Below are positions 40,603 to 48,759 of a DNA stretch of 64,000 nucleotides, one piece after another (the first letter of the stretch is position 1; each line of letters begins with the position of its first letter). The stretch lies in contig NZ_LN651330.1 of assembly GCF_000826525.2 (NCBI RefSeq), forward strand, positions 62,001-126,000, written 5' to 3'. Origin of the DNA: Mobilicoccus massiliensis. GTDB taxonomy: Bacteria > Actinomycetota > Actinomycetes > Actinomycetales > Dermatophilaceae. Both the position numbers and the translations under genes were made by a program. The notes below the pieces were generated by a model. That model searched no databases and was not told the origin of the DNA. It saw only the letters and a program-made list of their open reading frames with translations.

Positions 40603-42204
40603 ATGAGCCGTCGCGGCGCCTGGTCGCGAGTCAGTGAACGTCTGCGACGGTCGGTCTCCGGCTCGGGCCGCGACTCGAGCTCGGGTACGGGAGGGCTCAC
40701 GCGCGCCAGACAGGCGACCGTCGTGGGTGCCGCGTCGACGATCGCGCTGGCCCCTCTGGCTGCCGGGGCGCCGCCGGAGTTCGGCCTGTCGAGTTCGGAG
40801 CTGCCGCGGCCCGTCGGTGTCGTTAGCGTCGCCGGGCCCCGCACTGCGGTTCCGGCCTCGTTGCCGTGGCTGGGAGTGGCGCGGAACGGCTCGGGACTGC
40901 CGGCCGTCTTCGCGGGGCTGACGGCGGCCAGTCCGACGGGCATCCCCGCGCCGGTGGCGGCGGCCTATCGGTCCGCCGAGGCGTCGCTGGTCAGGACGCA
41001 GGCGGGCTGTCACCTGCCGTGGTGGTTGCTCGCGGGCATCGGTCACGTCGAATCGGGTCACGCCGGTGGGCGGGTCGACGGCGACGGCCGCACGCAGGGG
41101 GTGATCTACGGTCCGGTGCTCGACGGGTCCACGCCGGAGACCGCGGTCGTGCCCGACACCGACCGCGGCGCCCTCGACGGCGACACCGCGTACGACCGCG
41201 CCGTGGGTCCGATGCAGTTCCTCCCCTCCACGTGGCGATCCTTCGGCGCCGACGGGGACGCGGACGGCAAGGCCGACCCCCACGACATCGACGACGCCGC
41301 GCTCAGCGCCGGACGCTACCTGTGCTCCGGCGGTGACGATCTGCGTGATCGGGCCGCCCTGCGCACCGCGATCCTGCGCTACAACCCCTCGGAGACCTAC
41401 GTACACAACGTCCTCGCCGCGGGGGAGGCCTACCGCGACGGCCGTACGCCGCCACCGCTGTGGATCCCGCCGGTCGGGGCGGGCGACTCCCCGCGAGCCG
41501 CGGTGCCTCCGACCGTCGTCGCCGCCGGGCCGCCGGCGAGGAGTGCTACCGCCCCCGCCGCCCCACGCAGTGGGACGAACGCGATTGCCCCGCGGGAAGG
41601 GACCGGCACGTCGGCGGCGACCCGTCGCGGCGCGTCGACCTCACCCACCGTGACGCGCATGCCGAGCGCCCCGCGCCCGGCCGCGTCTGCGCTCCCCACC
41701 ACGCGCCGCACGACGGCGCGACCGACCGGATCGCCCCGGGAGTCGACGCCGACACGTCCTTCGTCGACGACGCCGCCGACACCCATCACGGACACGGCGC
41801 CGGATTCGCGCCCGGACGCCACCACCGCCCTGCCTCCGTGCGTGCTCGACCCGAGCCCCACGTCGACGACCACGACGACCCCAGCGCCGACCCCGACGAC
41901 GACCTCGACGACGACGCCCGTTGTCCCGACGCCCGCTTCCACCTCTGCGGCTCCCGTCCCACCGGTTGCCACGCCCACCGCCCCCGTGCCGCCGGCTTCG
42001 GGGACGACGCAACCGAACGGGACGGCGACCCCCGGTGGTCCTCTGCCGAGTCCGACCTGCACCCTCCCGGCGATACCCGCGACCCCTTCGGAGCCACAGA
42101 CGCCACAGACGCCAACGACGCCGGCGACCCCCACGCCGACGTCTCCGGCCACCACCTCGGCCGCTTCTCCCACTACCACATCGACGGCCGAAAGCGCGCG
42201 CTGA
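40603..42204 (+). CDS. Exported lytic-transglycosylase-like protein with long Pro/Thr/Ser tail
   Basis: 533 residues from the ATG at 40603 (AGAGGA upstream). The N-terminus has a basic stretch and a hydrophobic segment near 36-55, a signal or anchor. Residues 135-270 form an SLT/RlpA-associated (MltB-like) domain: LPWWLLAGIGHVESGH with catalytic Glu150, GRTQGVIYGPVLDG, RAVGPMQFLPSTW and DDAALSAGRYLCSGG. From about residue 290 the protein is low-complexity Pro/Thr/Ala/Ser, probably spanning the wall. It should cleave peptidoglycan glycan strands. A shorter paralogue lies just downstream. It follows the PHA cluster but has no obvious link to it. Confidence 0.87.
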   Translation: MSRRGAWSRVSERLRRSVSGSGRDSSSGTGGLTRARQATVVGAASTIALAPLAAGAPPEFGLSSSELPRPVGVVSVAGPRTAVPASLPWLGVARNGSGLPAVFAGLTAASPTGIPAPVAAAYRSAEASLVRTQAGCHLPWWLLAGIGHVESGHAGGRVDGDGRTQGVIYGPVLDGSTPETAVVPDTDRGALDGDTAYDRAVGPMQFLPSTWRSFGADGDADGKADPHDIDDAALSAGRYLCSGGDDLRDRAALRTAILRYNPSETYVHNVLAAGEAYRDGRTPPPLWIPPVGAGDSPRAAVPPTVVAAGPPARSATAPAAPRSGTNAIAPREGTGTSAATRRGASTSPTVTRMPSAPRPAASALPTTRRTTARPTGSPRESTPTRPSSTTPPTPITDTAPDSRPDATTALPPCVLDPSPTSTTTTTPAPTPTTTSTTTPVVPTPASTSAAPVPPVATPTAPVPPASGTTQPNGTATPGGPLPSPTCTLPAIPATPSEPQTPQTPTTPATPTPTSPATTSAASPTTTSTAESAR

Positions 42205-42285
42205 CGCGAACCCTTTACTCGCTCCTGCAGATCGGCGGTGTTACCGTGTGCAAGTCGGACAGTCGACTTGGGGGCGGGGTTCGAA

Positions 42286-43431
42286 GTGAAGCGTCAACTG
42301 GATGCCGACGGCTACGACATCACCGATGAGACCGAGCCGCGCAGGTCACGCCTGCCCGTCGTCCTCGTCGGAGTCGGGTCGGCCGTCGTCGTCACCGCCT
42401 CGGCGGGGCTCGTGGCCTACACGCTGACGCGCCCCGTCGGCGGCTCCGAGCACACCGCCCGGGCCGCCGAGGCGCACATCGTCACCTCCCTAGGTCACGC
42501 CGTCACGGCGGACGCGGCGTCGGTGGATGCCGCCCGGCCGACGGCGCAGGCACTGTTCGACGACACGATCGGCAGGCCGCCGGGTCTCGCCGCGGGCGCC
42601 ACCGACACCATTCCCCCGCGCGTGCTCGACTCCTACCGCCGCGCCGAGGCCACGCTCGCGGGCTCGAACGAGTCTCCGAAGTGCCGGCTGCCGTGGTGGC
42701 TGCTCGCGGGAATCGGCAAGGTGCAATCCAACCACGCCGCCGGCGGCCAGGTCGACGCGAACGGCACCTCGACCGTCCGCATCGTCGGCCCGCGTCTGGA
42801 CGGCACCACGGTCGGCGCCGAACTCGTCCGAGACACCGACAAGGGCGCCCTCGACGGCGATCTCACCTTCGACCGGGGCGTGGGTCCGATGCTCGTCGTG
42901 CCGCAGACCTGGGAGAAGATCGGCCGTGACGGCGACCAGGACGGTCGCACCGACGTCTCCGACTCCGACGACGCCGCGCTCGCGGTCGGGACGTTGCTGT
43001 GCTCGGCCGGCTCGGACCTCTCCACCCCCGACGGCCTCGCCGAAGGGCTCGTCCGACTCGACGACACCGCGGCCTTCCCCGCCGACGTGCTGCCCTGGGC
43101 CGCCCACTACCGCGCCGGAGCGACCCCGCCACCGGCCTCGAGCGCCTCGCCCTCGAACGGCGCCACCCCGACCCCGGGTGCTCCGGCCACCGCGACGCCC
43201 GGCATCCCCGGGCCCGAGACGACGACTCCCACCCCGGCGGCCGGGGGCCTCGGATTCACCACGCAGCCCACCACGGCGCCACCGCCCGCCTCGCCGGTCA
43301 CGGCCGAGGCGGGGCGGGGCGCCGACGACGCACCCAGCGGCAGGGGTCGCGGCACTGCCGGCGAGCGCGGCAACGACAGCGGCCGCCGCGGGGACGACGG
43401 CAACGCCGGCGGCAGCAACGTCGACGACTGA
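42286..43431 (+). CDS. Lytic-transglycosylase-like paralogue with the catalytic Glu replaced by Gln
   Basis: 381 residues from the GTG at 42286. One hydrophobic segment (LPVVLVGVGSAVVVTASAGLV, in part) near residues 23-45 is a signal anchor. The domain copies its neighbour (LPWWLLAGIGKVQSNH, GPRLDGTTVG, DKGALDGDLTFDRGVGPM, DDAALAVGTLLCSAG), but the catalytic Glu is Gln147, and GPMQFLPSTW has become GPMLVVPQTW. It is probably inactive and may bind glycan. Its low-complexity tail ends in Gly/Asn/Asp/Arg repeats. The gene lies 81 bp after its paralogue, a tandem duplication followed by loss of activity. Confidence 0.82.
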   Translation: MKRQLDADGYDITDETEPRRSRLPVVLVGVGSAVVVTASAGLVAYTLTRPVGGSEHTARAAEAHIVTSLGHAVTADAASVDAARPTAQALFDDTIGRPPGLAAGATDTIPPRVLDSYRRAEATLAGSNESPKCRLPWWLLAGIGKVQSNHAAGGQVDANGTSTVRIVGPRLDGTTVGAELVRDTDKGALDGDLTFDRGVGPMLVVPQTWEKIGRDGDQDGRTDVSDSDDAALAVGTLLCSAGSDLSTPDGLAEGLVRLDDTAAFPADVLPWAAHYRAGATPPPASSASPSNGATPTPGAPATATPGIPGPETTTPTPAAGGLGFTTQPTTAPPPASPVTAEAGRGADDAPSGRGRGTAGERGNDSGRRGDDGNAGGSNVDD

Positions 43432-43614
43432 ATCCCGAACCGGCACCTCGCCGCGCTCGGCACCGACTCCTGTCCGACGCGAACCCCCCTGTGGCGGTAG
43501 CGAGGCCTCGCCTCACCGCCGGTCTCGTCGGTCCTACCCCGCGATCGACGCCGTCGACTTTGGTCAGGACAGGTGCCGCCCTTCGGCCGATTCCGCGCCA
43601 GGCGTGGTGATTGT

Positions 43615-43620
43615 CAGGAT
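43615..43620 (+). promoter_or_regulatory. -10 hexamer CAGGAT for leaderless CPBP gene
   Basis: CAGGAT ends 6 nt before the ATG at 43627 and no ribosome-binding site is visible. Confidence 0.45.
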
Positions 43621-43626
43621 GGGACC

Positions 43627-44571
43627 ATGCGCGAACCCGTCCTCACCCCGGCCCGTCCGTTGTCCCTGCCCCTGATCGGAGCGTCCTACGGCGAGGTCCT
43701 GCGAAGCCCTCGCTGGCGATGGTGGAACCCGGTCGTGGCGTGGGTGCTGGCGATCGTCCTCGGCCTGGTGGCCGTGTTCGTGCCGATGCTCGTCTACGGA
43801 TTCACGGTCGCGGCGACGACCGGCGCCGAGGCGTTCTCCACGGACATGGAGATGACGCCGTCGATGACCTTCGTGCTCAACGTGTCGTTGGCCCTGCTCA
43901 TCGTGGTGTCGCTGGCGGCGGTGGCCATCGGGTTCCCGGTCGCGGCGAGGTTCCTCCACTCGGTCGAGGGGCGCGTGCGGTGGGCGTGGCTGATCCGGTG
44001 CGTGCTCGTCCTCCTGCCGCTCTTCGTCGTCTACGTCGTCGGCGTGTGGGCGCTCGACGGCGCCCGCAGCCTCGGTCCCTCGCAGGGCTGGCCGGCGTTG
44101 CTCGCGATGGCGGTGTTCATGACCCCCCTGCAGGCGGCGGGGGAGGAGTACCTGTTCCGCGGGTTCGTCCTCGCCTCGATCGGGTCGTGCTTCCGGCGAC
44201 CGATCGTCGGGCTCGTCGTCGCGGGAACGCTGTCGACGGTTCTCTTCGCCGCGGCCCACGGCTCCATGGACCCGTGGATCCTCATCGACCTCGGCGGCAT
44301 CGCAGTCGCGTGCGTCTACCTCACGTGGCGCACCGGAGGGCTCGAGGCCGCCGTCGCCCTCCACACCACGAACAACGTCGTCGTGTTCTTCCTCGGCATC
44401 CTCACCGGAACGGTCTCGGAGAGCTACGTGGACAACACGACGACCGGGACGCCGGAGCAGGCGCTCGTCTCGGTGGCGGTGTCCGCGCTCGCGACCGTGC
44501 TCCTGCTCTGGCAGGCCAAGCGGGTGGGCGTCCACCGTGCGGTGCCCGCCTCCGTCGGCGCCCGGCCCTGA
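43627..44571 (+). CDS. CPBP-family intramembrane metalloprotease
   Basis: 314 residues, about eight hydrophobic segments. All three family motifs are intact: GEEYLFRGF, FAAAHGS and HTTNN. This contrasts with the degenerate CPBP protein at 2.0-2.7 kb. The fold is that of CAAX proteases and bacteriocin-processing enzymes; the substrate is not evident. It starts at the ATG 43627 behind a leaderless-type -10. It stands between the lytic-transglycosylase pair and the aminotransferase. Confidence 0.88.
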   Translation: MREPVLTPARPLSLPLIGASYGEVLRSPRWRWWNPVVAWVLAIVLGLVAVFVPMLVYGFTVAATTGAEAFSTDMEMTPSMTFVLNVSLALLIVVSLAAVAIGFPVAARFLHSVEGRVRWAWLIRCVLVLLPLFVVYVVGVWALDGARSLGPSQGWPALLAMAVFMTPLQAAGEEYLFRGFVLASIGSCFRRPIVGLVVAGTLSTVLFAAAHGSMDPWILIDLGGIAVACVYLTWRTGGLEAAVALHTTNNVVVFFLGILTGTVSESYVDNTTTGTPEQALVSVAVSALATVLLLWQAKRVGVHRAVPASVGARP

Positions 44572-44695
44572 CGAGCCTCGCCGATTCCTGTTCCGGGTGA
44601 GGGCCGGACATGCCATCGTGTGTGGACGCGTGGAGAAGACCGGCCCGAGGCCCGGGTCCCGCGCACCCAGGACCACGGCCAGGCAAGGAGCCACG

Positions 44696-45808
44696 ATGAC
44701 CGAAGTACACGGCGAGAGCGACGTCGAGACCGGAGTGGTGCGCCTGCGGGATGCCCTACAGGGTGTGCCGACGTACAAACCGGGCCGGCCGCCGACGCAG
44801 TCACCGGACTTCGTCTCGTACAAGATGAGCAGCAACGAGAACCCCTACCCGCCGCTGCCCGGGGTCATCGAGGCTGTCGCGCGTTCCGCCGAACAGCTCA
44901 ACCGTTACCCCGACATGGGAACGGCCGCGCTGCGGGAGGCGATCGCCTCCGACGTCGGCGTGAGCGCGGAGGAGATCGTGCCGGGCACGGGGAGCTCCGG
45001 CGTCCTCAGTGCCATCGTGGGCGCGACGTGCGAGGCCGGCGACGAGGTGGTCTACGCCTGGCGCAGTTTCGAGGCCTACCCGATCATGGTGGCGCTCTCG
45101 GGTGCGCGGTCGGTGCAGGTGCCGGTCACCGAGGACGGCCGCCACGACCTCGACGCGATGGCCGACGCGATCACCCGCGACACCCGACTCGTCATCGTGT
45201 GCAGCCCGAACAATCCCACCGGCCCGGTCGTGCACACCGGCGAGCTCGAACGGTTCCTCGAGCGAGTGCCGGCCGATGTCATCGTCGTCCTCGACGAGGC
45301 CTACCTCGAGTTCGTCCGCGACGCCGAGGCCCCCGACGGCCTGGCCGTCTACCGCGCCCACCCCAACGTCGTGCTTCTGCGCACGTTCAGCAAGGCGTAC
45401 GGGCTGGCGGGCCTGCGCGTCGGGTACGCCGTCGCGCGTCCCCAGATCGCCGGGCCGCTGCGCTCGTGCGTCATCCCCTTCGCCGTGAGCGACCTCGCCG
45501 CGAAGGCCGCGATCGCCTCCCTGGAGGCCAAGCCGGAGTTGCTCGAGCGCGTGGAGGCCCTCGTGGGCGAACGCACGCGAGTGCTGCAGGGCCTGCGCGA
45601 ACTCGGCTACGACGTTCCGGAGACCCAGTCCAACTTCGTGTGGCTGCCGCTGGGTTCGAGGACCCAGGAGTTCGCCGAGGCCGCCGACGCGGTCGGTCTG
45701 TCGGTGCGGGCGTTCGGCGACGAGGGGGCGCGGGTCTCGGTCGAAGCCCCCGAAGCCAACACGCGCCTGCTGCAGGTGGCCCGGGAGTTCGCCGAGCGGC
45801 TGCGCTGA
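44696..45808 (+). CDS. pat: HisC2/Pat-type aromatic aminotransferase
   Basis: A 370-residue class II-fold PLP aminotransferase. MSSNENPYPPLPGV, NRYPDMGTAALREAIA, YAWRSFEAYPIMV, CSPNNPTGPVV and the PLP-lysine word TFSKAYGLAGLRVGYA are present, and the end reads SQNFVWLPLGSRTQEF-like (QSNFVWLPLGSRTQEFAEAA). The WRSFEAYP and FVWLPLGSRTQ words resemble the mycobacterial Pat (HisC2) group, which transaminates aromatic amino acids, better than histidine-pathway HisC. No his gene is near, which supports Pat. AAGGAG precedes the ATG at 44696. Confidence 0.85.
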   Translation: MTEVHGESDVETGVVRLRDALQGVPTYKPGRPPTQSPDFVSYKMSSNENPYPPLPGVIEAVARSAEQLNRYPDMGTAALREAIASDVGVSAEEIVPGTGSSGVLSAIVGATCEAGDEVVYAWRSFEAYPIMVALSGARSVQVPVTEDGRHDLDAMADAITRDTRLVIVCSPNNPTGPVVHTGELERFLERVPADVIVVLDEAYLEFVRDAEAPDGLAVYRAHPNVVLLRTFSKAYGLAGLRVGYAVARPQIAGPLRSCVIPFAVSDLAAKAAIASLEAKPELLERVEALVGERTRVLQGLRELGYDVPETQSNFVWLPLGSRTQEFAEAADAVGLSVRAFGDEGARVSVEAPEANTRLLQVAREFAERLR

Positions 45809-45843
45809 TCCGGCGGTCCGGACGCGGAAACCGGCCGGGTCTC

Positions 45844-46359
45844 TCAACCCGCGTCGCGCGAGTCGTGGCCCCAGGCGTCGCCTCGATCCACGTCGAGATC
45901 GAGGTCGACGTCGTCGTAGTCGGCGAGACGGTCGCCCTCGCGCAGCACGGTGGGCAGCCAGCGCGCGGACCCGAACGACATCGCGACGGCGAACGCCGCG
46001 AGAAGCGCCGCGTCCACCCACGGCCGCCACCCGGCGACCGCGACCGCGCCGTCGCCCGTCAGCCACAAGGGAACGACGTCGCCGGTGGTGACACCGATGA
46101 GACCGGGGCGGTCGATGTCGCTCGTCTCGACCCGCCCGGAGGGTGCGGCGTAGCGCACGACGCAACCGCTGATGACCTCGGCACTGCACGAGACGACCTC
46201 ACCGGTCGCTCTCTCGGCCGTCGCGCTCATCAGCGCGTTCGCGCCCGTCTGCCACACCGCCGACCCCCAGAGAAGCAGCGCGAGCGATGCGGTGACGACG
46301 AGGGCTACGAGGGGGAACACCCGGCGGCGTGCGGGCGGGCGGAGGCGATCCGGCGACAT
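45844..46359 (-). CDS. Two-helix membrane protein (DUF3592-like)
   Basis: 171 residues. There are two hydrophobic segments, VFPLVALVVTASLALLLW (residues 14-31) and WVDAALLAAFAVAMSFGSAR (about 113-132). Between them is an extracytoplasmic beta-rich domain with Cys in VVSCSAEVISGCVVRYAAP. This order (helix, domain of about 80 residues, helix) is that of DUF3592-type proteins of unknown role. The tail is rich in Asp. It is divergent from the 2-oxoacid dehydrogenase operon and convergent with pat. Confidence 0.7.
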   Translation of the reverse strand: MSPDRLRPPARRRVFPLVALVVTASLALLLWGSAVWQTGANALMSATAERATGEVVSCSAEVISGCVVRYAAPSGRVETSDIDRPGLIGVTTGDVVPLWLTGDGAVAVAGWRPWVDAALLAAFAVAMSFGSARWLPTVLREGDRLADYDDVDLDLDVDRGDAWGHDSRDAG

Positions 46360-46547
46360 GCCCTCCTATCGGCCCGACTACACGCGAGTTCAGACGCCCG
46401 CCCAACTCATGGCCACAGTGCCTCCGACGGGCGTGATGTGGGTTACCGTCTTCCGGACACGCCCAGGCCGACGGCATCGGGGACAGGTGCGGCACCCACC
46501 CCACGCCGGACCTGCCGGTCCGTCCCACTCTCCACGAAGGAGTGCGT

Positions 46548-47750
46548 ATGAGCGACAACGGAGTTGCCCGAGCTTTCGATTTCGAGGTCGAAGGCGTCAA
46601 ACATCATGAGTCGACCGTCGGCTCGCCGTTCTACGACGGCGGGCCCGAGGCGATCCGGTTCATCGACAAGGACGGGAACCGGATCCGCAACGAGGTCAAC
46701 CTGCCCTACGACAAGTACGTCGACGCGTTGACCGAGGAGGACGGCCGTCGCCTCTACCGCGACATGGCCCTGATCCGGCGCCTCGACGCCGAGGGCACCG
46801 CCCTGCAGCGACAGGGTGAACTCGGCCTGTGGCCCGGCCTGCTCGGCCAGGAGGCCGCGCAGATCGGCATCGGCCGGGCGATGAAGCCGCAGGACTACGC
46901 CTTCCCGGCCTACCGCGAACACGGAGTGGCCTGGTGCAAGGACGTCGACCCCCTCGCGATCATGGGGATGTACCGCGGCTGCAGCCACGGCGGGTGGGAC
47001 CCCGACGAGAAGCGGTTCCACATGTACACGATCGTCATCGGCAACAACGCCCTCCACGCGGTCGGATACGCGATGGGTGTGCAGCGCGACGGCGACTACG
47101 GCACCGGCGATCCCGAGCGCGACACCGCCGTCGTCACGTTCTTCGGCGACGGCGCCACGGCGCAGGGCGACATCATGGAGTCGTTCGTGTTCGCCGCGGT
47201 CAACCAGGCGCCGGTCGTCTTCTACTGCCAGAACAACCAGTGGGCGATCTCCGAGCCCAACGTGCGCCAGACCCGCAACCCCCTGTACGAGCGCGCCTCC
47301 GGCTTCGGGTTCCCCGGCGTGCGGGTCGACGGCAACGACGTCCTCGCCACCTACGCCGTCTCCCAGCACGCGCTCGAGCACGCCCGCAGCGGCCAGGGCC
47401 CGTTCCTCATCGAGGCCTACACCTACCGCATGGGTGCGCACACCACCTCCGACGACCCCACCAAGTACCGCGACTCCGCGGAGGTCGAACTGTGGCGTGA
47501 GCGCGACCCGCTCATGCGGCTCAAGAACTTCCTGCTCTCGCTGCACGAGACCGAGGAGGCGTTCTTCGACGAGGTCGACCGCGAGGCCGACGAGCTCGCC
47601 GCCAAGGTCCGCGCCGGGGTCCAGCAGATGCCCGATCCGCCGACGTCGATGCTCTTCGAGAACACCTACGTCGACCCGCACGAGCCGCTCGAGCAGCAGC
47701 GTGCGGAGTTCGAGGAGTACATGGCCGGCTTCGAGAACGAGGAGGCGTGA
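46548..47750 (+). CDS. 2-oxoacid dehydrogenase E1 component, alpha subunit
   Basis: A 400-residue thiamine-diphosphate enzyme subunit. GDGATAQGDIMESFVFAAVNQAPVVFYCQNNQWAISEP (in parts) contains the ThDP-binding GDG-N-N motif, followed by the RMGAHTTSDDPTKYR phosphorylation-loop region. GRAMKPQDYAFPAYREHG is the typical E1 alpha start. The three-gene E1 alpha-E1 beta-E2 arrangement and lengths fit branched-chain 2-oxoacid dehydrogenase better than the single-chain AceE pyruvate dehydrogenase common in actinobacteria, although pyruvate cannot be excluded. GAAGGAG precedes the ATG at 46548. The stop overlaps the next start by one base. Confidence 0.9.
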   Translation: MSDNGVARAFDFEVEGVKHHESTVGSPFYDGGPEAIRFIDKDGNRIRNEVNLPYDKYVDALTEEDGRRLYRDMALIRRLDAEGTALQRQGELGLWPGLLGQEAAQIGIGRAMKPQDYAFPAYREHGVAWCKDVDPLAIMGMYRGCSHGGWDPDEKRFHMYTIVIGNNALHAVGYAMGVQRDGDYGTGDPERDTAVVTFFGDGATAQGDIMESFVFAAVNQAPVVFYCQNNQWAISEPNVRQTRNPLYERASGFGFPGVRVDGNDVLATYAVSQHALEHARSGQGPFLIEAYTYRMGAHTTSDDPTKYRDSAEVELWRERDPLMRLKNFLLSLHETEEAFFDEVDREADELAAKVRAGVQQMPDPPTSMLFENTYVDPHEPLEQQRAEFEEYMAGFENEEA

Positions 47751-48733
47751 TGAGCACCAAGCTCACGCTGGGCAAGGGCATCAACACCGGCCTGCGACGC
47801 GCGATGGAGAACGACCCCAAGGTCATCGTCATGGGCGAGGACGTGGGCAAGCTCGGCGGCGTGTTCCGCATCACCGAGGGGCTGCAGAAGGACTTCGGCG
47901 AGGACCGGGTCATCGACACCCCGCTCGCGGAGTCCGGCATCGCGGGCACGGCCATCGGTCTCGCGCTGCGCGGGTACCGCCCGGTGGTCGAGATCCAGTT
48001 CGACGGGTTCATCTACCCCGCGTTCGACCACATCACGAGCCAGCTCGCCAAGATGCCGGCCCGCTCGCACGGGCACGTCCGGCTGCCCATCGTCGTGCGC
48101 GTGCCCTACGGCGGCGGCATCGGTGCCGTGGAGCACCACAGCGAGTCCAACGAGTCCTACTTCCTCCACAGCGCCGGTCTGCGGGTCGTGACGTGCAGCA
48201 ACGCCGAGGACTCCTACTGGATGATCCAGCAGGCCATCGCCTCGGACGACCCGGTGATGTTCTTCGAGCCCAAGCGCCGCTACCACGAGAAGATGGAGGT
48301 CGACCTCGACGCGACGAGCGCGCCTCGTTCGATGGAGGAGCCGCGGCTCGTGCGCGAGGGCACCGACGTCAGCCTCGTCGCGTGGGGCCCGATGATGAAG
48401 ACCGCCCTGCAGGCCGCCGCCGCGGCCGAGGCGGAGGGCACGTCCATCGAGGTCGTCGAGCTGCGCGGGCTCAACCCGCTCGGCATCGACGCGATCACCG
48501 ACTCGGTCGAGAAGACCGGCCGACTCGTCGTCGTCCACGAGGCGAGCAAGTTCCTCGGCCTCGGCGCCGAGATCGCCGCCCAGGTGCAGCAGCGCTGCTT
48601 CTACCACCTCGAGGCGCCCGTCGAGCGCGTCACCGGCTACGACATCCCCTACCCGCCGAGCAAGCTCGAACACCTCCACCTGCCCGACCTCGACCGCGTG
48701 CTCGACGGCGTCGACCGCGTGCTCGCGTACTGA
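47750..48733 (+). CDS. 2-oxoacid dehydrogenase E1 component, beta subunit
   Basis: A 327-residue transketolase-like subunit pairing with E1 alpha. MGEDVGKLGGVFRITEGLQKDFG and DTPLAESGIAGTAIGLALRGYRPVVEIQFDGFIYPAFDHI (in parts) are the conserved N-terminal region, VRVPYGGGIGAVEHHSESNES contains the catalytic region, and the transketolase C-terminal domain ends YDIPYPPSKLEHLHLPD. It is translated in coupling with E1 alpha (TGATG, shared A at 47750) from a GGAGG site inside the upstream gene. Confidence 0.93.
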   Translation: MSTKLTLGKGINTGLRRAMENDPKVIVMGEDVGKLGGVFRITEGLQKDFGEDRVIDTPLAESGIAGTAIGLALRGYRPVVEIQFDGFIYPAFDHITSQLAKMPARSHGHVRLPIVVRVPYGGGIGAVEHHSESNESYFLHSAGLRVVTCSNAEDSYWMIQQAIASDDPVMFFEPKRRYHEKMEVDLDATSAPRSMEEPRLVREGTDVSLVAWGPMMKTALQAAAAAEAEGTSIEVVELRGLNPLGIDAITDSVEKTGRLVVVHEASKFLGLGAEIAAQVQQRCFYHLEAPVERVTGYDIPYPPSKLEHLHLPDLDRVLDGVDRVLAY

Positions 48734-48759
48734 CCGCGCCACGGAGAGGACGCATCGAC

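Noticed and set aside
41430-42179. Gly/Val-rich minus-strand frame
   Set aside because: It is the complement of the Pro/Thr/Ser tail of the lytic-transglycosylase-like protein.
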